This document shows, in pieces, positions 1 through 8,400 of a stretch of 16,575 nt of DNA. Under the pieces are notes generated by a model. That model worked only from the letters and a program-made list of their open reading frames with translations. It did not search any database and was not told the DNA's origin. Made by a program: the position numbers and the translations under genes. Within the stretch, counting starts at the first letter, position 1, and every line of letters begins with the position of its first letter. The stretch covers positions 1 through 16,575 of the forward strand of contig JAOXYC010213128.1 of the NCBI GenBank assembly GCA_028565715.1, in the 5' to 3' direction. Source of the stretch: Phoronis pallida. Taxonomy: Eukaryota; Phoronida; Phoronidae.

Positions 1-2247
1 AAATTTGTAAGTGTGCATTTCAAAGACATGATAATCCAAGAAAAAAAGAAATTAAATGTATAAGAAAAGGCAAACTCTTTTAAAAACCAGGTGGGTGTGA
101 ATTATGCTACTAAAACAGAAATCATTATCTTGTAAAAAATTGGGATCTTTCACCTATCAAGAATGAAAATACATTAAAAACTAACAATCCTCCCAGAGAA
201 ATATATTCCCAAATATTTTACTGATTTTCATTGCTAAAATTATTATGAACATAATTATTCACCCTCAGATATCAGGTCAGTTATCAATGAAACATGAGGT
301 TTTCTGAGTTACTTGTCATGCATATAAGAATGGCTCCCTTGATTAACTTAATCAACTTACACAGAGGTCTTGACAATCTCGATCATTACCTTATTTTGTA
401 TATACAGTGTATGTAATATACATATTCCCTGAATCTGAGACCTATAACTCATTGCCTTTTAATTAATAACTAACTCAGGTGAGTTGTTCGGAACCCATCA
501 CTGACAATGTATGTAAAAGAAAGTATGAGCCTCAACAGGATTTTTTAAAATGTCACTGTATACATTAACTGTAATAAACTTACCTCTGAGGTATAAGGTC
601 TGTAGTATAACGTAGCCATCCTAACTACTCATATCAGTTTAGAATTATGTTTATAGAACACAAGCTTGTGAACCAGTCATTTTAAAAACAATTTCATCAT
701 GTTGACACTGCCATGAAACAGTCCCAAGATTCACTGTTTATGCATGAGAAAATGATGTTTAAAGTCATCCACAAACTAATCTTATCACAGCTTGTCAAAC
801 CATCAACTTCCTTTCAAACTTTTCTACATCCCAGCTCTACATATCAGCCTTTACACACAATCACAGTACACTATACATTCCTATTCAAAGCCCAGTTTAG
901 TATAATGGAACTTTGTCAAACAATCTACTTATATTTCCAGCAGTTACAGCCAGCTATAGTAACTCATAGTTGTATGTCATGCCTGAGTAAACAAACTCAA
1001 GACTTAACCTGTTGAATATACCTGACTGTTGTGTAAACTTGGCTCTGATTGGCTAAAAGTAGGTTAGCAGACGATAACAGTTTGGGAGGCTTAACATCAT
1101 AGAATATTAGTCATTTTGATAATAAATAACTACTAACATTTCCAAAGAAAAAAAAAATCTTTAGTTGTTTAAACACTTGTGTTATTTCTCACTTTGGTCA
1201 ATGAATTTTCAACTCAATTAATTTTAGATAAAATATTTTGGAATAACAATAAACTTACAGTGGAGTACATTACCATATTCTTGACATAACACGAGTCAAC
1301 AAAATAGGCCACAGTGCTAAAGTTAACAACAGGGTTCTTACCAACATTTTTTACAAATTAAAATTACTTTTTAAGTTCTAATTAGAAACATAATAATCAA
1401 ATAATTAAATGTAATACGTTTTCAATGTAATTCTAATTAAATAAATGCATAACAATTTGATGCAAATAAGTGTAACACAGGAAAAGTTAATACTTCAACA
1501 AAACACGTGAATAAATCAAACTGAGTGCAACTTAAATCCTATAGATAAGAGGAACACAATTAAAACATGCCTTGTTAGTAAAAAACAGATCGATTAATCT
1601 TACAAGGAAATATGTAGAAACTTGTGTGATGCCATCCCGCTTTTGCTGAAATTTGCAAAAAAGTTGCAAAAATCAAGAAATCATTTGAAAAAAACAAGGG
1701 AAAATGGCATGTGCAATCTTCTAAGAGTATACAGAGTATAAACAGGTTTATTTTGCCAAACAGTACACATACTCATTACAATATAAATGATTGGCAAGGG
1801 TGACCCCACATTAATACAAACATATATTAAAAGCATTTTTAAAAATGACCTTGGCTTTGGGATAATTGACTGCAAAACAAAATCACTCTATGACCTTCTT
1901 TGTGGATATAAAAAATTTCTTTAAAAAAACTTCATTATTCAAAATTATAGAAAACTTCTAATTTAAAATGCAGTCTCAGTATTCGGCAACGCTGTCTCCT
2001 TAATCAGGTGATGAATGCCAAAGACAAAATGTATAGAGTGAGCGCCTGTACAGTTTTAAAAAGCGTTGATTTTGTTTGTGATATTTGCATGTAAAAAGCG
2101 TTAGTTGCATTGTGTTTGCCTGTAAAAAGCACTTTTTCGAAGTATTTTTTTCTGTCAGAGCAGAAAAGCATAGCTGACCAAATATACATTCACAATACAA
2201 AATCCAAAATGGCAAACATGAACCATACAAAAATAATCCAAACATAC
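1..2247 (-). other. CCDC33 intron (incomplete), no recognisable exon
   Basis: This is AT-rich sequence downstream of the last visible CCDC33 exon. I read the minus strand for a coiled-coil-coding exon (Glu/Lys/Gln/Leu heptads) and found none. The open frames here are short and of low complexity. The intron therefore seems to continue past position 1. A degenerate tandem repeat sits at 2053-2132, and nothing else was recognised. Confidence 0.6.
2053..2132. repeat. Degenerate tandem repeat, about 31-38 bp units
   Basis: Successive units begin with TTTAAAAAGCG, GTAAAAAGCG and GTAAAAAGCAC, and are joined by similar GT-rich spacers ending in TTTGCAT or TTTGCCT. There are two full units and one partial. 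It lies within the CCDC33 intron. Confidence 0.55.
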
Positions 2248-2424
2248 CGGAAGCGGGGTTTTAGGTATTTTCTGCAATGTGACCTGTGGCTCCCTCTCAG
2301 GAGAAGGTACTGTTTGAGTGAGTTTACTCCTCGTCACGCGTAGATCTTTTGTATCGTCAACAGTCTCAGTCAAAACTGTAGGTAAGTGACTGAAGTCAGG
2401 GTAGGATGCCAGTGAATCAGGTCT
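2248..2424 (-). CDS. CCDC33: CCDC33 coding exon 11 (last one in the window)
   Basis: The acceptor is ATCTGTTTGCAG|AGACC and the donor is CTTCCG|GTATGT, which gives 59 codons, phase 0 at both ends. It encodes RPDSLASYPDFSHLP and a charged, Ser/Thr/Pro-rich tail, equivalent to the linker before the coiled coils in vertebrates. If the donor were not used, translation would add 30 unrelated hydrophobic residues and stop at 2155. Confidence 0.88.
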
Positions 2425-5400
2425 CTGCAAACAGATAAATCGTTTCAAACCTCAAAACATAATATGAGCATTATAAAGTGATTCTTGCAATGAATGGGAA
2501 GTAATACAAACTTTTATTAGATGAGTTTTTGAAAAAATCATAGAACGAGCCTTTGGCGAGTTCTATAATTTTTCAAAAACGAATCCAATAAAAGTTTGTA
2601 TTACTTCCCATGAATTTAAGAATCATTTTATCACATAACATCGCTAAATTTGGGGAAATTTAAAGTTTCAATTCTTTACGTTCCAAAGAACTTTACAATT
2701 CTTTACGTTCTAAAGCAGTATGCTCACCTTGTGCACAATGCTTTCACGTTATTCAGTACTCGTGTACGGCTTGGACGAAATGTCGATTAAAAAAGCAAAA
2801 GAATGCAGTGATCAAGTATGAAAAGACACTTTTTATTAAATATTGTATACAATTTTACATGGACTTTTGAGTAACACACTTTTGGGATATTTTGTTAATT
2901 GAACTTTCCCAGACATTGTGACATGACTATGCTTTTATGATTGCAAATTTATGTCATCTGCCATCAAATGAAAAAAAATCTAAAAATAATTGTGTTTATA
3001 ACATACCTCTGTTGTGATGAGTCGCAGAACTAGTCCTACTGTAGGCATGTGTCCACCTTGTGCCAGGAACTCACACTAAAACAGAAATCATTTATTCAGA
3101 AGAACTGAAATTATGCGGTCATGTTAAAAAGCCTGCCCTTATTCCTCTGTGATTAAACTATAACACATATCTTAAGAAATACTGATCAGTAGCAGAAAAA
3201 AACAACTGAGATTTAAAAATCACATCTTATTCACGATCAAAATATAAAATCATTTTATTTATGTGTAACAACACCTATTAAAATAGTGCAAGTTGCATTG
3301 TTCGATTTTGATTTCAAAATGTCATCTTCGTGATATGAAATCTTTATGCGCTAAGAAAAGTGGCAATTTTTAATCACAAAATTTCAAACCTTACGAAAGC
3401 TTTAAATTATACAAAACAGAAATCGATAACGAAATTAGCAGTCTCTGAATGTTCAAATCGATCGATATGAGTGGTCTCCCGGACTTTAAGTGTAATTTGA
3501 GCAGAAATTCTATGTTTTCTCACCTGAACTGGCAGCCCTTCAACAGTCAAGCCTTGTCGAGCAGTCTCTGCATTTACTTTACTGAAGAAAGCGTCATCCA
3601 ATAGGAAGACGGAGTATCCAACAGGGTCTCGTATAGACCATGACATGTCTGTCAATGCTGACTGTGCGATGTAATACTCCAGGACTAGCGCAGCATCGGG
3701 AGTGAATAGTGTAGCATTGTCTCTATTACTGCTAAACATGAACGCATGAAACCAAGATGGCTGCTCTACTGTTGTACTGGGCAATGTTAGCTGAAACACA
3801 AAACTTTTTTTGTAAGATTTGCATAAAAAAGAAATTAAAATTATGTACTGATATTTTTCTCACAAAATCAGTTTTTTATATATCCGATTTTCTTAAAAGA
3901 TACTCTACAGAATTTTATTGCATTCAAAGTTTTTATTGAGCTGTACAAAGCCTAGATTTGGAAACTAAAAAATGTTTGAACGGTTAGAAATGTATTATGA
4001 AGAAATTGAATCAAATCTAGACAGTAACCGTGAAGTTTAACTGCACTTTGAGGGGGACATGGTGAAACCCTATGACTATGGGAAACAACATTAAAACTAA
4101 CCAATCAAATTTCAAAACATCATGCAGGGCCCTCACTTGACTTTGGGGACTGGGGCACGTGCCTTCAGAGGGGGGAGTTTTCGCATCTTTTTGTAAGCAA
4201 GGGGGAATCTTTGCGACCATTTTTGTTACAAGGAGATGTTTTTAAAGAAGATTTTTTAAGAATTGCTGTAAAATTACTTTGGAAATCCAATTTTGAGATG
4301 ATCAAACATTAATCTTTGGTGTTTAATCAGGTCATCGAGGGCCCTGTCATGAAAATGTTAAATTTTTTCGTTGCTGTATTCTGTCCAAAATTGAAGATGT
4401 TTGACATACCTGCGGGAAGCCTTGTGATGGTTGTTGAGCGGGGAAAAATGATGCTGGATGAGGACAGGGGAACGTTACTGAGTTGAGTACTATACCAGCA
4501 GTACCTGTGTTCTTTAGCAGAGATGTTCGTCTACAAGACATAGAGAATTTCTACATTAAGTTCTATGAGTTATCAAAATCTTAACGAGTTTGTTTTAATT
4601 TTGGAATCTGAACAATATCCTTAGCAAAGGATTCTACCTTAGTATCTCCCTTGAACCTGATAAATTTGCTGTTCCTGCCATGGCTGTCTCGTTAGCTCAG
4701 CACTTGCCTAGTCTGCAAGATACCATATGGGATGGGTTTGTTTCCTATGATGGGGCAGACATTTTTTCAGATTCCTTAATTACCTCAATATAATTAAATA
4801 TTGTCACAGCAGTGATTCATTAATTAAATCTATTTATTATTGAACGAACTATGGTGGTGTTATAAATGAAAATTCAAAGTACCAAAAACTTAAAAGTTTA
4901 ACTCACGAGCCTGTCGAGGCATGAACATGGTCTCTTACTTTTGGCAAAAAACGGAAGACCTCCCCGTGTTTATGTCTGTCGTTTTAAACAAAGAGAAATA
5001 TATCACTCACTTATAGTCTCTGTAGTTTGGTACAATGCGACCTGTAGCCACCAGATTGCCCATTGGTGTCGCTAGTGGTCTCTCAAACCCCTGCAGTAAT
5101 ATTTCCAAGCCAGTATAAGTGGGGCATGATGGCTCTCTTGGCAGAACTGACTTCTTCCTAGTTATAGTGGCATATGTCTTGATACCATTAGGACTGTTCT
5201 GTGAAGGCTGTAGATGGAATTCAAAGTTTGAATTAAACAAAAGCCAGGCAGAAGTCATGGAGTAAGGCATCACTGTTATGATTCAACAGATGAAATGAAT
5301 GATTTGATAAAATGTTGAACAAATAAAAAACATGTGAATGCAAAACAACAAACAACTTTAATTTGAAAGATAGAAAAAATTGAAACTCTTGAACCACAGT

Positions 5401-8400
5401 CTCCCACTTTTCGGGCAGCCGAAATATTTTTTGAACCGCCAAAAAGCTATTACAACTGTAACTATGGTAACTTACCAAGACACATTCCATATGGTAGTGA
5501 TGAAATGGTGTTAGTTGTGCTACTGGTAGTCTATAGTTGACCAACTCCTTTTTAGTGGGGTTATCAGCAATACTTAGTATTATGGCTGCAATAAATATTA
5601 TAAATATTTTTAAGATCAAGACAATAACAGATGTCAACATTAATGCGAACATTAAAAAGAAAGAGAAAAATTAATGCCAGCTGTATTGAGAGTGTCACTG
5701 TGACTAATGAATTTGAGAAATCTTTTCTTTTCCCATTTGGAATACAATCAAAACTCTTTCAATGGGCAAGATTCCAATCTTTTGTTAATTTTCATTGTGT
5801 ACCTTCCTTGTCCACATCAGCCTCGTCAATCTCCATGGTAACCACCTGTTCCCATACAGGTGAATGAGTGGCCCTCTGAGCAACATGAGTGACACCCTGG
5901 GCCTTGTGACCATGTGAAGTGTCTGCACACGACCGGCTGGAATTAATGAGGAAATATTAAATTGCAGTTCTAAATAGTATAGCTAATACATGCATAAAGA
6001 AATTAAATCAAGAAAATTTTTCCTACTTTATTCATATCAAATTGTACTGTGAACATACAGCACTCGAGAAGCCATACAGTTGCACTATCTGTGACAAAAC
6101 AATCATTGAAAGAACTAGACAATTGTGAAGACACATTGGGGAGAGGGATTGCACTTTTTTAATGTTTGTGTAGTGAAAAGCAGTAGTAGAATTCTAATAA
6201 AAAAAACAAGATTTTAAGTGGCTTACAGTGTGGCATATGGCACCGGTGTCCTTCCATCTACTGAGGAGGGTAGGTTAGCTGCCCCATGCAGTATAACAGC
6301 GATCTCCTCCTTGCCTGGACGGGATACATGTCGGAATAGGGGGTCTTCAGGGTCAAGGGGGAGGGGAGACTCTATGACATGCTATGAATAGAAATAATAT
6401 GAACTTGAACAGAAAAATTTGTCCAGGAATTCAACCCAGGTCCCCTATTTGAATGACAGATACTCTTGAACCACTGAGCTATAGAGGTCCTGTTATTAAA
6501 CAGTATTTTTTGTTCAATTTTTAATATTAAGGAGTTTAAAGGGATTACTACCAAAAAACCTGTTTTGGTTCTAAGGTTCAAATAACTCAAAAACTAAATT
6601 ATTATCAAATTGACAGATTTTATTTCAGGGATTTTCTAACCTTTAAAAACATTTGTCAAAAATTTAAATCAAAAAAGTTTTCTTAATAACCTAGAGCAAT
6701 TTTTAAATATTCAAAAACAAGGTAATAAACTTAAGGTTTCTTTTTAAATTTAAATATTGATTGTTATACCATTAACAAGGTCATTTCAATGTAAGTGTAC
6801 TGATGCTAACCTGTGGCCGTGGAGTTTCTGGTTTCCTGTTTTGGCTGCCCTGTAGTGGGGTTGTAGGTAGAGAGCTTCTATGTGTCAATGAGTCCGAACG
6901 TTTAGGTCTCACGCGGAACTCTGGCAAACTAGATGCCTTCTCCATTAGAGGGTTCTTGAGTCTAACAGTTGTAGAGACGATGGTAGGTGAAGCAAAATCC
7001 AATTCTTTCAGATCAGCCGTGAATTTTAGTGTCCCACAGCCTTGCTGTTGGGTATTTACATCATCCAGCTGTTGAAGGATGATGGTGTCGGTGTGTCGAT
7101 AAACGATACCCTCGGAACGATCTTGTGTCTTGGAAGTTCCTGTGTGTGGGTTGATAGGGATGCGAGCATTGCCTACGACCTTGCTTTGTTGTTCCGCCGA
7201 GTTTTGAGAGAGTTTTATGGCATCAATGAGAAGGAAGACATCGTTTTGATTTTGAGCATCAAAAAATCCTGTGAGTTGGAGATAAATGTGAAAAATATTT
7301 TAGTAAACTGTGAACAAGAAACCATTTGATCAGAATTATAGGTTGCCTGACAGGTGAAAATTAATGGTTTTAGCCAAAGAAATATTTGCACGCAATATCT
7401 AACAGGCCAAAAAAACAGCACCAAGAAATTAATGCAAAGTAGTCAAAATTCAATAACACATTATAAAGATTCACACTATGAAGGCTTTAAAAACATATTT
7501 TTGGCATACCAAACCAATGACAGCTCTAACACACAGAAATGTTTCAGTCCTCCAGTTAAATACCTTTTCATAATTGCACTGAGTGAAATTGATAGAGGGT
7601 TTTGACCTAGCCCGGTTAATTACATAAGTGCATTCAAGGAAAACTTGTTGAAATGAAGCAAATTATTATCATGAAAAGGAATGAAAACAAGCAGAGAGAA
7701 TGACACTTCAGTGAGTGCTATATGATTATTCAATAGCGAAATACCTAATGGTAGGATATGAAAATCTTGGCACAAAATATTGACATGATTACTCAGTATT
7801 GGCTGTTGAGCAAGGGTTGGATATTATAAATACCCAGTGAATCTAAAATCTAAATGCTTTTTGACCACACAATGTAACATTCTAATTGCTACAATAAAAA
7901 ATATTGTTTTTTCAAAAACCATTTATTTCTGTCAAATGCTATTAAAAATTTACATAAATTGCATATCACCTGAGAGAAATAGAAATTTTAAGGAGAACAG
8001 TTCTTTATTTTTTAAGAAAAGAATTGAAAGATGTCTTTAAATTCTGTGGTAAAAAATAGACATCAACAATGAAAGCTACCATACAGATATTAATAAAGCA
8101 GGATGGTTAGAACCCATATGCCACATCACTTTGTTAAAAAAGAATTGCCCCAATATGCAAAATTGAAAAATACTACTACAGAGATGGGAGAGCCACACTC
8201 ATACTTACCCTAGGAAAACTACAACATGTGTAAAATAAAACATGTTAATACCTGAGCACAATGTATACAATACCAACTCATTAAATCAACTCAGCTTATC
8301 AGCTGTTGAAACGGTTGCCATGAATTGATAAAATAAACCACACTGATATTAAAATAGTGTTTACAAGATAAATTTATCCATACACACATGGCCTTAATCT

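Noticed and set aside
713-1015. 100-codon open frame on the plus strand
   Set aside because: Low-complexity composition, no family features, no splice or promoter context, and it lies inside a CCDC33 intron on the opposite strand.
7042-7329. 95-codon plus-strand frame
   Set aside because: Antisense shadow of CCDC33 coding exon 3, which has homology and matching splice sites.
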